Shown here: positions 1 through 11,860 of the stretch, piece by piece
How the letters are laid out: every line of letters begins with the position of its first letter
Numbering within the stretch: the first letter of the stretch is position 1
From: Symsagittifera roscoffensis
Taxonomy: Eukaryota; Xenacoelomorpha; Acoela; Convolutidae
Assembly (NCBI RefSeq): GCF_963678635.1
Contig: NC_087069.1
Span: 3,424,166 to 3,488,165, forward strand
Direction of reading: 5' to 3'
Length of the DNA: 64,000 bases
Made by a program: the position numbers and the translations under genes
The notes under the pieces: generated by a model
What the model was told of the DNA's origin: nothing
The model's input: the letters and a program-made list of their open reading frames with translations, nothing else
The model's database searches: none

Positions 1-1215
1 ATCATACAGTCCCATAAGTCTTGATAGTCATACAATTTCACATGTGAAGCCAATGATCAAACGCTAGTCATAGAGTTCAAACTGTGAAAGTATGGCTAGT
101 GGTCTTCTACCCCGGGTTGATCTCCAGACACCGAAAAGCTTTACACACTTCTAAACAAAATTTGTTTAGCATACAATTCCATACATCATGATATTCCTGC
201 AATTTCACTAAGGAAACAATTGAATAACTGGTAGCCATACAATTTCAAACTATGAAAGTATTACTAGTGTTTTTCTACACCGGATTGACCTCCATACACC
301 ACGAAGCGTACCCTTCCATACAACTTGATGGTTATACAATTTAACAAATGAAGCCAAAGCGCAAATGCTAGTCATACAATTTCGAACTATGAAAGTCTGA
401 CTTGTGGTCTTCTACCCCGGGTTGACCTACATAAACCAAAAAAGGCTAAGCGCATAATTCCAAACAAAAAAATTGTTTATCATACAATTCAATACATCAT
501 GCAAGTCATACAATTTCACAAATGAACCAGTGAAAAAAGGCTGGTCTTAGAATTTCAAACTATGAAAGTATTACGTCCATACGTCAAAAATCATTAGCAT
601 ACAGTTAAAACATACAATCCATTCAAGAAAAATATTTGTCATACAGCTCCAATCATCATGCTAGTTTTACAATTCCTTGAATTAGGCTGATGAAAAAACG
701 CTAATCATATAATTTTGAACCATGAAAGTATTTGCTAACAAAAAAATCGTTTATCATACAATTCAATACATCATGCTAGTCATACAATTTCACGAATGAA
801 CCAGTGAAGAGATACTAGTCTTGAAATTTCGAACTATGAAAGTTTTACGTCCATACGCCAAAAATATTAAGCATACAATTTCATTCAAGAAAAATGTTTG
901 TCATACAGTTTCAATCATCATGCTAGTTTCACAATTCCTTGATTTAAGCTAATGAAAAAACGCTAATCATTTAATTTCGAACCAGGAAAAAATGACTAGG
1001 GGTCTTCTACTTCGGGTTCACTTCCACACACCAAAATTGCATCGAAAACCATTCCAAAAAACAATAAAGTTTATCATACAATTCCATATATCAAGATATT
1101 CATACAGTTTGACAAATGAAGCCAATGAACAACTGCTAATCATACCGTTTGGAACTATGAAAGCATGAATAGTGGTATTCTACCCCGGGTTGACAACCAT
1201 ACAAAAAATTACTTA

Positions 1216-1428
1216 GGCTCTTTTGTAGTTCCTTCTTTCAAAATACCAAGTCTTATGTTTGTTTTACATGTTTTTACGGTTAAATTCGTGATGTTACGCT
1301 TTAAAGTATGAAGAACAATTCTGTTGACAGTTGTCAATTTGTTCACCGCCCCAAATTTCATTGCATTATGACAATGTTAAATAAGCTTTTCAAATTTGAA
1401 ATCGAAAAGGGGGAACCGTAAACGAGCC
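1216..1428. mobile_element. MITE-like element with terminal inverted repeats
   Basis: A 213-bp non-satellite block interrupts the array. It starts GGCTCTTTTGTAGTTCC and ends GGAACCGTAAACGAGCC, which are imperfect inverted repeats of each other. The flanks are ATTACTTA on the left and AATGCTTA on the right, 6 of 8 matching, and the uninterrupted satellite reads AAATGCTTAGC here. That is the picture of an 8-bp target-site duplication. Eight-base duplications are typical of hAT-type (also Merlin or P) DNA transposons; the superfamily cannot be decided from the ends alone. There is no transposase, so it is non-autonomous. Confidence 0.75.
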
Positions 1429-1640
1429 AATGCTTAGCACACAATTCCAAGTTATACAAATCCTTGAAAGAAATAATGAAAAAAAAATTATTCATACAGT
1501 TTTGAACTATGAAAGTATGGCTAGTGGTCTTCTTCAGCAAGTTGAACTCCATACACCAAAAGTCTTAGCACACAATTTCATCACCAAAAACGTTTATCGT
1601 ACAATTCAATCAAAACATCTTGCTATTCAGACAAATTCAC

Positions 1641-1844
1641 GGCTCTTTTCTAGTTCCCTCCTTGGATTTTTCGGAAGTTTATTATACGAGAACGACTTTA
1701 CATGTCAAACTGCATTAAAACGCGTAAGCGTGTGCAGGTGAACAAATGTTCAAAAAAATTCTAAATGCAAAACGCAGTGTGAACAATTTTTTAACAGCTT
1801 CATTTCGAGATTTTATGAGGGGGATGGGAAACTGGAAAAGAGCC
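1641..1844. mobile_element. Second MITE of the same family
   Basis: A 204-bp block begins GGCTCTTTTCTAGTTCC and ends GGGAAACTGGAAAAGAGCC, inverted repeats with few mismatches and clearly the same termini as the copy at 1216-1428. The interior is different or strongly diverged. Flanking octamers are AAATTCAC and AATTTTAC (6/8), both derivable from the satellite text AATTTCAC, so this is an independent insertion at another monomer position with the same 8-bp duplication length. Confidence 0.75.
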
Positions 1845-2370
1845 AATTTTACAAACGAAGCCATAAAAAAAATGCTAGTTATAGAATTTCGATCTATGAA
1901 AGTTTGACGTCCACCCACCAAAAACGCTTAGCACAGGTTTCCATACAAATGAAGCCAATGAAGAAATGCTAGTCACACATTTTTCAACTTTGAAAGTATT
2001 ACGTCCATAAACGAAAATTGCTTAGCATACAAGTCATACAAGAAACAAAAAGTATAAAACACTTCCAATTATCAAGCTAGTTTTAGAATTCCTGGATTGA
2101 AGGTAATGAAAAAAGTCTAGTCGTACCATTTGGAGCTATGAAAATAAGACTACTACTCTTCTAATCCCGAGCTCACCTTCGCACACCAAAAATGCCTCGA
2201 ATAGAACTTCAAAAAACACTAAAATTTATCATACAATTCCATACATCATGATAATCAGACATTTTAACAAATGAAGCCAATGAACAAATGCTAGTCATAC
2301 CGTTCGGAACTTTGAAAGTATGACTAGTGGTGTTCTACCCCGGGTTGACCTCCATACACAAAAATGCTTA

Positions 2371-2425
2371 GGCTCTTTTCCAGTTCCACCCTTTCAAAAC
2401 ACCGAGTTTTATGTTTGTTCAAAAA
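2371..2425. mobile_element. Truncated left end of the MITE family
   Basis: GGCTCTTTTCCAGTTCC plus about 40 bp resembling the left interior of the 1216 copy (…CTTTCAAAACACCGAG…TTATGTTTG). The sequence then passes back into satellite without a right terminus. It sits directly after AAAAATGCTTA, the same target position as the 1216 copy. Confidence 0.65.
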
Positions 2426-3687
2426 TTTAGCCAAAGAACAAATGTTAGCCATACAATTTTGAACTGCGAAAGTATTACTTATGTTCTTCTTCCTGCGTTG
2501 ACCTCTATGCACTAAAAACGCTTAGCATACAATTCCATACAAAAAAATGTTAATCATACAGTTCCATACATCATGATCGTCATACCATTTTACCAAAGCA
2601 GCCAATGAGCAAATGCCAGTCATACAATTTCGAACTATGAGAGTCTGACTAGTGATCTTTTACCCCGGGTTGACCTACATAAACCAAAAAGGCTTAGCAT
2701 ACAATTCCAAACAAAAAAAGTTTATCATACAATTCAATACACAATTTCACAAATGAAGCTATTGAAGAAATGCTAATCAAACAATTTGGAACTATGAAAG
2801 TATTATGTCCATACAACAAAACTGCTTAGCATGTATTTCAATACAAGAAAAAACTTTCATATAGTTCCATACGTTTTCATATGTTTCATACTGTTCCACA
2901 ATTCTTCAAATAAAGACAATGATCAAACGCTGCTCAAACTATTTTGGACTATTAAAGCATGACTAGTCTTCGTCCCCGGGTTGGCTTCCATTCGACATAA
3001 ATGCATCGAATACAATTTTGAACAACAAATGCTAGTTGTATAATTTCGAACTATGAAAGTATTTCTAGTGTTCTTCTACATCATGCTGACGTCCATACAC
3101 CAAAAATACTTAGCCTACAATTACATTTGACAAAATCGATTATCATTCAAATCATACATCATGCTAGTCATACAATTTCACAAATAAAGCCAATGAAAAA
3201 CACTAGTCATACAATTTCGAACTATAAAAGTATGACGCCCATACACCAAAAATGCTTAGCACACATTTCCATACAAATGAAGCAATTGAAGAAATGCTAG
3301 TCATACCTTTTTGAACTTTGAAAGTATTACGTCCATAAACAAAAAAAGCTTAGCATACAAGTCATACAAGAAACAAAAAGCATAATACAGTTCAATTATC
3401 AAGCTAGTTTTAGAAATCCTGGATTGAAGGTAATGAAAAAAGTCTAGTCGTACTATTTGGAGCTATGAAAATAAGACTACTACTCTTCTAATCCCGAGCT
3501 CACCTTCGCACACCAAAAATGCCTCGAATAGAACTTCAAAAAACACTAAAATTTATCATACAATTCCATAATCAAACATTTTGATAAATAAAGCCAATGA
3601 ACAAACGCTATTCATACCGTTCGGAACTTTGAAAGTATGACAAGTGGTCTTCTACCCCGGGTTGACCTCCATACACAAAAATGCTTA

Positions 3688-3740
3688 GGTTCTTCTCCAG
3701 TTTTCCCCTTTCAAAATACCGAGAATTATGTTTGCTCACA
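3688..3740. mobile_element. Truncated MITE left end, second copy
   Basis: GGTTCTTCTCCAGTTTTCC following AAAAATGCTTA, with the same short interior and the same exit into satellite as at 2371. It is best read as a copy carried along when the satellite segment was amplified, not as a fresh insertion. Confidence 0.65.
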
Positions 3741-5288
3741 ATTTTAGCCAAAGAAAAATGCTAGCTATACAATTTCGAACTGTGAAAATATTAATTGTGT
3801 TCTTCTACCTGCGTTGACCTCCATGCACAAAAATGCTTAGCATACAATTCCATACAAAAAAACCTGTTTATCACACAATTCCATGCATCATGATAGTCAT
3901 ACATTTTCCAAAAGAAGCAATTGAAAAAAAGCTAGTCAAAGTTTTTGGAACTATGAAAGTATTACGTCCATACAACAAAACTGCTAAGCATGTATTTTAA
4001 TACAAGAAAAAACTTTCATACAGTTCCATATAATTTCATTCATTTCATACTGTTCCACACTTCTTCAAATAAAGCCAATGATCAAACGCTACTCAAACAG
4101 TGTTGGACTATTAAAGCATGACTAGTCTTCGTCCCCGGGTTGACCTCCATTCAACATAAATGCATCGAATACAATTCCAAACAAAAAATGTTAGTCATAC
4201 AATTTCGAACTATGAAAGTATTTCTAGTGTTTTTCTACCCGCGTTGACCTCCTTGCGCCAAAAAGGCTTAGCATACAATTTCAAACAAAAAAAAGTTTAT
4301 CATACAATTCAATACATCCTGATAGTCATACAATTTCACAAATGGAGCAATTGAAGAAAAGCTAGTCAAACAATTTGGAACTATCAAAGTATTACGTCCA
4401 TACAACAAAACTGCTTAGCATGTATATCAATACAAGAAAAAACTTTCATACAGTTCCATACATTTTCATATATTTCATACTGTTCCACAATTCTTCAAAT
4501 AAAGCCAATGATCAAACGCTACTCAAACAATTTTAAACTATTAAAGCATGACTAGTCTTTGTCCCCGGGTTGGCTTTCATTCAACATAAATGCATCGAAA
4601 ACAATTCAGAACAACAAATGCTAGTCATACAATTTCGAAGTATGAAAGTATTTCTAGTGTTCTTCTACATCATGCTGACGTCCATACACCAAAAATATTT
4701 AGCCTACAATTACATTCGACAAAATCGATTATCATACAAATCCATACATCATGCTAGTCATAAAATTTCACAAATGAAGCCAATGAAAAACACTAGTGAT
4801 ACAATTTCGAACTATAAAAGTATGACGCCCATACACCAAAAATGCTTAGCACACATTTCCATACAAATGAAGCCAATGAAGAAATGCTAGTCATACCTTT
4901 TTGAACTTTGAAAGTATTACGTCTATAAACGAAAAAAGCTTAGCATACAAGTCATACAAGAAACAAAAAGTATAATATAGTTCCAATTACTGAACTAGTT
5001 TTAGAATTCTTTGATTGAAGTTAATGAAAAAAGGCTAGTCATACCAATTCGAACTATGAAAATAAGACTACTGCTCTTCTAATCCCGAGTTCACCATCGA
5101 ACGCCAAAAATGCCTCAAATAGAATTTCATACAACATCAAAGTTTATCATACAATTCCATACATCATGATGATCAAACACTTTGACAAATGAAGCCAATG
5201 AACAAATGCTAGTCATACCATTCGGAACTTTGAAAGTATGATTAGTGGTCTTCTACCCCGGGTTGACCTCCATACACAAAAATGCTTA

Positions 5289-5341
5289 GGTTCTTCTCCA
5301 GTCCCCCCCTTTCATAATACCGAGTTTTATGTTTGCTAACA
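5289..5341. mobile_element. Truncated MITE left end, third copy
   Basis: GGTTCTTCTCCAGTCCCCCCC after AAATGCTTA. The same truncated structure as at 2371 and 3688 shows that 1.3-1.6 kb stretches of satellite carrying this scar were duplicated. Confidence 0.65.
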
Positions 5342-6028
5342 ATTTTAGCTAAAGAAAAAATGCTAGCTATACAATTTCGAACTGTGAAAGTATCAATTGT
5401 GTTCTTCTACCTGCGTTGCACCAAAAATGCTTAGCATACAATTCCATACAAAAAAATTGTTTATCACACAATTCCATGCATCGTGATAGTCATACAATTT
5501 CCCAAAGAAGCAATTGAACAACTATCCTAACACTGCTTAGCATACCAGTTCATACATAGAAACTGTTTATCATACAAGTGCATCCGTCATGCTAGTCACC
5601 AAATTCCACGTATGAAGCCAAGAAAAAAGCTCTAGTCAAACAATTTTGAACTATGGAAGTATGGCAAGTGAACTACTACCCCTTTTTGACCTCCATATCC
5701 CAAAACTGCTCAACATACCATTACATCTATCGAAAATATCAGTTATACAATAAAATATATAATGCTAGTCATACAATTTTACAATTAAAGCCAAAGAAAA
5801 AAAAAACAGTTGTCATTTATATTCGATCTTTTAAAGTTTGACTAGTGTTCTTCTACACTGGTTCACCTCCATACACCAAAAATGCTTGGCATACAATTCC
5901 ATGCATCGAAAATGTCAATAATACAATTCCATATGTCATGCTAGTCTTACAATTTCATAAATATAGCCAAGGAAAAAAACAGTTGTCATTTAATTTCGAT
6001 CTTTTAAAATATGACTAGTGTTCTTCTA

Positions 6029-6131
6029 CACCGGTTGACCTCTTTACACCAAAAATGCTGCTAGTCAAATAACTTAGAAACACCGGTTGACCTCTTTACA
6101 CCAAAAATGCTGCTAGTCAAATAACTTAGAA
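6029..6131. repeat. 52-bp local direct duplication in satellite
   Basis: The block from CACCGGTTGACCTCTTTACA through CTAGTCAAATAACTTAGA occurs twice back to back (6029-6080 and 6081-6131) with no visible difference. It is a recent small slippage or unequal-exchange event inside an otherwise diverged monomer. Confidence 0.85.
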
Positions 6132-6510
6132 TAGTGTTCTTCTACACTGTTTTGACCTCCATACGCCAGAAATGCTTAGCACACAATTTCATACACCGAA
6201 AACGGTTATCATACAATTCCATACATCATGCTAGCCATACAATTTCAAAAACAAGCCAATAAAAAAATCTCTAGTCAACAATTCCATACCGGAAAAGCAT
6301 TAATAGTGTTCTTCTACCCCTTTTTCTCCTCCATATCCCAAATCTGCTTAGCATAATCAATTCCATACAACTAAGAGACTTATCTTACATTTACATGCAT
6401 CATGCCATTCATACAATTTCACGAAAGGGGCCAGTAAAAAAACGCTTGTGATAAAGTTTCGACTTTTTAAAGTATGACTAGTTTTTCTTCTATACCGTTG
6501 ATCTCCATGC

Positions 6511-9500
6511 ACCAAAAAGGCTTAGTACACAATTCCATACACGAAAAATGCTTATCATACAATTCCATACATTAGGCTAGTCATACAAACTCGCAAACAA
6601 AGCAACGAAAAAAAAAACACTTGTCATACAGTTTCGAAATCAGCAAAAATGACTAGTGTTCTTCTACACCGGGTTGACCTACATTCACCAAAAACCCTAG
6701 GAGACAATTCCAAACGACTCAAGTTTTCAACACTTAGTTCCATGCATCAAGCTAGTCATACAGTTTCACAATAAAGCCAATGAAAAAGAAGGTTTTCATA
6801 CAAGGTCGAGCTATGAAAAGATGACTTCTACGCAGCTTTGACCTCCATATCGAAAAACTGCATAGCATACAAACCCATATAACTGAAATCTTCATCTTAC
6901 AATTCCATGCATCATGCTATTCGTACATTTTCACCATCGGTGCTAAGGAAAAGAACGCTGAATATATCAATTCGAACTATTAAAGTATGACTAGTGTTCT
7001 TCTACACCGGTTGACCTCTTTACACCGAAAATGCTGCTCGTCAAATAACTTCGAACTAGAAAAATTTGAATAGTGTTCTTCTACACCGTTTTGACTTCCA
7101 TACGCCAGAAATGCTTAGCACATAATTTCATACACCAAAAACGGTTATCATACAATTCCATACATTAGGCTAGTCATACAATTTCAAAAACAAGCCAATA
7201 AAAAAATCTCTAGTCAAACAACTCCATACTGGAATAGCATTAATTGTGTTCTTCTACCCCTTTTTCTCCTCCATATCCCAAATCTGCTTAGCATAATCAA
7301 TTCCATACAACTAAGAGACTTATCTTACATTTACATGCATCATGCTATTCATACAATTTCACGAAAGGGGCCAGTAAAAAAACGCTTGTGATAAAGTTTC
7401 GATTTTTTAAAGTATGACTAGTTTTTCTTCTATACCGTTGATCTCCATGCACCAAAAAGGCTTAGTACACAATTCCAGACACAAAAATTGCTTATCATAC
7501 AATTCCATACATCAGGCTAGTCATACAAACTCACAAACAAATCAACGAAAAAAACACTTGTCACACAGTTTCGAAATCAGCAAAAATGACTAGTTTTCTT
7601 CTACACCGGGCTGACCTGCATTCACCAAAAACCCTAGGAGACAATTCCATACGACTCAAGTTTTTAACACTTAGTTCCATGCATCAAGCTAGTCATACAG
7701 TTTCACAATAAAGCCAATGAAAAAAAAAGGTTTTCATACAAGGTCGAGCTATGAAAAGATGACTTCTACACCGGGTTGACCTCCATACACCAAAAAAAAT
7801 TAGCATACAATTCAATACAACTCAAATTTTTATCAAGCAATTCCATGCATCATACTATTCATTCAGTTTTCCAAATGAAGCAAATGAAAAAAAGGCTTGT
7901 ATACAATTTCGAACTATGAAAGTATGGCTAGTGTTCTTCTACACTGGGCTGACCTCCATACACCAAAAAGGCTTAGTACACAATTCCAGACACAAAAATT
8001 GCTTATCATACAATTCCATACATCAGGCTAGTCATACAAACTCACAAACAAATCAACGAAAAAAACACTTGTCACACAGTTTCGAAATCAGCAAAAATGA
8101 CTAGTTTTCTTCTACACCGGGCTGACCTGCATTCACCAAAAACCCTAGGAGACAATTCCAGACGACTCAAGTTTTCAACACTTAGTTCCATGCATCAAGC
8201 TAGTCATACAGTTTCACAATAAAGCCAATGAAAAAGAAGGTTTTCATACAAGGTCGAGCTATGAAAAGATGACTTCTACGCAGCTTTGACCTCCATATCG
8301 AAAAACTGCATAGCATACAAACCCATATAACTGAAATCTTCATCTTACAATTCCATGCATCATGCTATTCGTACATTTTCACCATCGGTGCTAAGGAAAA
8401 GAACGCTGAATATATCAATTCGAACTATTAAAGTATGACTAGTGTTCTTCTACACCGGTTGACCTCTTTACACCGAAAATGCTGCTCGTCAAATAACTTC
8501 GAACTAGAAAAGTTTGAATAGTGTTCTTCTACACCGTTTTGACTTCCATACGCCAGAAATGCTTAGCACATAATTTCATACACCAAAAACGGTTATCATA
8601 CAATTCCATACATTAGGCTAGTCATACAATTTCAAAAACAAGCCAATAAAAAAATCTCTAGTCAAACAACTCCATACTGGAATAGCATTAATTGTGTTCT
8701 TCTACCCCTTTTTCTCCTCCATATCCCAAATCTGCTTAGCATAATCAATTCCATACAACTAAGAGACTTATCTTACATTTACATGCATCATGCTATTCAT
8801 ACAATTTCACGAAAGGGGCCAGTAAAAAAACGCTTGTGATAAAGTTTCGATTTTTTAAAGTATGACTAGTTTTTCTTCTATACCGTTGATCTCCATGCAC
8901 CAAAAAGGCTTAGTACACAATTCCAGACACAAAAATTGCTTATCATACAATTCCATACATCAGGCTAGTCATACAAACTCACAAACAAATCAACGAAAAA
9001 AACACTTGTCACACAGTTTCGAAATCAGCAAAAATGACTAGTTTTCTTCTACACCGGGCTGACCTGCATTCACCAAAAACCCTAGGAGACAATTCCATAC
9101 GACTCAAGTTTTTAACACTTAGTTCCATGCATCAAGCTAGTCATACAGTTTCACAATAAAGCCAATGAAAAAAAAAGGTTTTCATACAAGGTCGAGCTAT
9201 GAAAAGATGACTTCTACACCGGGTTGACCTCCATACACCAAAAAAAATTAGCATACAATTCAATACAACTCAAATTTTTATCAAGCAATTCCATGCATCA
9301 TACTATTCATTCAGTTTTCCAAATGAAGCAAATGAAAAAAAGGCTTGTATACAATTTCGAACTATGAAAGTATGGCTAGTGTTCTTCTACACTGGGCTGA
9401 CCTCCATACACCAAAAAGGCTTAGTACACAATTCCAGACACAAAAATTGCTTATCATACAATTCCATACATCAGGCTAGTCATACAAACTCACAAACAAA

Positions 9501-10857
9501 TCAACGAAAAAAACACTTGTCACACAGTTTCGAAATCAGCAAAAATGACTAGTTTTCTTCTACACCGGGCTGACCTGCATTCACCAAAAACCCTAGGAGA
9601 CAATTCCAAACGACTCAAGTTTTCAACACTTAGTTCCATGCATCAAGCTAGTCATACAGTTTCACAATAAAGCCAATGAAAAAGAAGGTTTTCATACAAG
9701 GTCGAGCTATGAAAAGATGACTTCTACGCAGCTTTGACCTCCATATCGAAAAACTGCATAGCATACAAACCCATATAACTGAAATCTTCATCTTACAATT
9801 CCATGCATCATGCTATTCGTACATTTTCACCATCGGTGCTAAGGAAAAGAACGCTGAATATATCAATTCGAACTATTAAAGTATGACTAGTGTTCTTCTA
9901 CACCGGTTGACCTCTTTACACCGAAAATGCTGCTCGTCAAATAACTTCGAACTAGAAAAGTTTGAATAGTGTTCTTCTACACCGTTTTGACTTCCATACG
10001 CCAGAAATGCTTAGCACATAATTTCATACACCAAAAACGGTTATCATACAATTCCATACATTAGGCTAGTCATACAATTTCAAAAACAAGCCAATAAAAA
10101 AATCTCTAGTCAAACAACTCCATACTGGAATAGCATTAATTGTGTTCTTCTACCCCTTTTTCTCCTCCATATCCCAAATCTGCTTAGCATAATCAATTCC
10201 ATACAACTAAGAGACTTATCTTACATTTACATGCATCATGCTATTCATACAATTTCACGAAAGGGGCCAGTAAAAAAACGCTTGTGATAAAGTTTCGATT
10301 TTTTAAAGTATGACTAGTTTTTCTTCTATACCGTTGATCTCCATGCACCAAAAAGGCTTAGTACACAATTCCAGACACAAAAATTGCTTATCATACAATT
10401 CCATACATCAGGCTAGTCATACAAACTCACAAACAAATCAACGAAAAAAACACTTGTCACACAGTTTCGAAATCAGCAAAAATGACTAGTTTTCTTCTAC
10501 ACCGGGCTGACCTGCATTCACCAAAAACCCTAGGAGACAATTCCATACGACTCAAGTTTTTAACACTTAGTTCCATGCATCAAGCTAGTCATACAGTTTC
10601 ACAATAAAGCCAATGAAAAAAAAAGGTTTTCATACAAGGTCGAGCTATGAAAAGATGACTTCTACACCGGGTTGACCTCCATACACCAAAAAAAATTAGC
10701 ATACAATTCAATACAACTCAAATTTTTATCAAGCAATTCCATGCATCATACTATTCATTCAGTTTTCCAAATGAAGCAAATGAAAAAAAGGCTTGTATAC
10801 AATTTCGAACTATGAAAGTATGGCTAGTGTTCTTCTACACTGGGCTGACCTCCATAC
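6511..10857. repeat. 1448-bp higher-order repeat, three copies
   Basis: Landmarks recur exactly 1448 bp apart: ACCGGTTGACCTCTTTACAC at about 6998, 8446 and 9894, and ACCAAAAAGGCTTAGTACAC at 7451, 8899 and 10347. Copies are 6511-7961 (somewhat diverged), 7962-9409 and 9410-10857 (nearly identical). Each holds about eight monomers and an internal segment duplicated about 511 bp apart (7451 and 7962). The last unit ends where AAAAAGGCTTAGTACAC is replaced by AAAAACACTTAGCTGAC near 10860. Confidence 0.88.
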
Positions 10858-11860
10858 ACCAAAAACACTTAGCTGACAATTCCACAAGACTCATTTTTTA
10901 TCACATAATTACATGCCTCATGCTCGTCATACAGTTTCACAAATAAAACCAATGAAAAAAAAAGGTTTTCATACAAGGTCGAGCTATGAAAAGATGACTT
11001 CTACACCGGGTTGACCTCCATACACCAAAAAAAATTAGCATACAATTCAATACAACTCAAATTTTTCTCAAGCAACTCCATGCATCATACTATTCATTCA
11101 GTGTTCCAAATGAAGCAAATGAAAAAAAGGCTGGTATACAATTTCGAAATATGAAAGTATGGCTAGTGTTCTTCTACACTGGGCTGACCTCCATACACCA
11201 AAAACACTTAGCTGACAATTCCACAAGACTCATTTTTTTATCACATAATTACATGCCTCATGCTCGTCATACAGTTTCACAAATAAAGCCAATGAAAAAA
11301 AAGGTGTTCATACAAGGTCGAGTTATGAAAAGATGACTTCTACACCGGGTTGACCTCCATACACCAAAAAAATTAGCATACAATTCAATACAACTCAAAT
11401 TTTTATCAAGCAATTCCATGCATCATACTATTCATTCAGTTTTCCAAATGAAGCAAATGAAAAAAGGCTTGTATACAATTTCGAACTATGAAAGTATGGC
11501 TAGTGTTCTTCTACACTGGGCTGACCTCCATACACCAAAAACACTTAGCTGACAATTCCACAAGACTCATTTTTTTATCACATAATTACATGCCTCATGC
11601 TCGTCATACATTTCCACAAATAAAGCCAATGAAAAAAATGGTTTTCATATAAGATCGAGCTATGAAAAGATGACTTCTTCACCGGGTGGACCTCCATACA
11701 CCAAAAAAACTTAGCATACAATTCTATACAACTCAAATATTTGTCAAGCAATTCCATGCAACATACTATTCATTCAATTTCCCAAATGAAGCAAATGAAA
11801 AAACGCTTGTCATACAATTTCGAACTATGAAAGTATGACTAGTGTTCTTCTACACCGGGC
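10600..11860. repeat. About 338-bp dimeric higher-order repeat
   Basis: CACCGGGTTGACCTCCATAC followed by an AAAAATTAGC-type box occurs at 10665, 11004, 11343 and (diverged) 11680, a spacing of 337-339 bp, about two monomers. Neighbouring units differ by only a few bases. This second local unit begins where the 1448-bp unit ends. Confidence 0.8.

Noticed and set aside
1430-1741. 103-codon open frame and many 60-110 codon frames across the satellite (for example 4570-4890, 12676-13014)
   Set aside because: They are translations of the tandem monomer (recurring HTISNYE, LTSIHQK-type text) without a start context or conservation beyond the repeat. Identical 62-codon frames at 7916 and 9364 merely reflect the 1448-bp unit.
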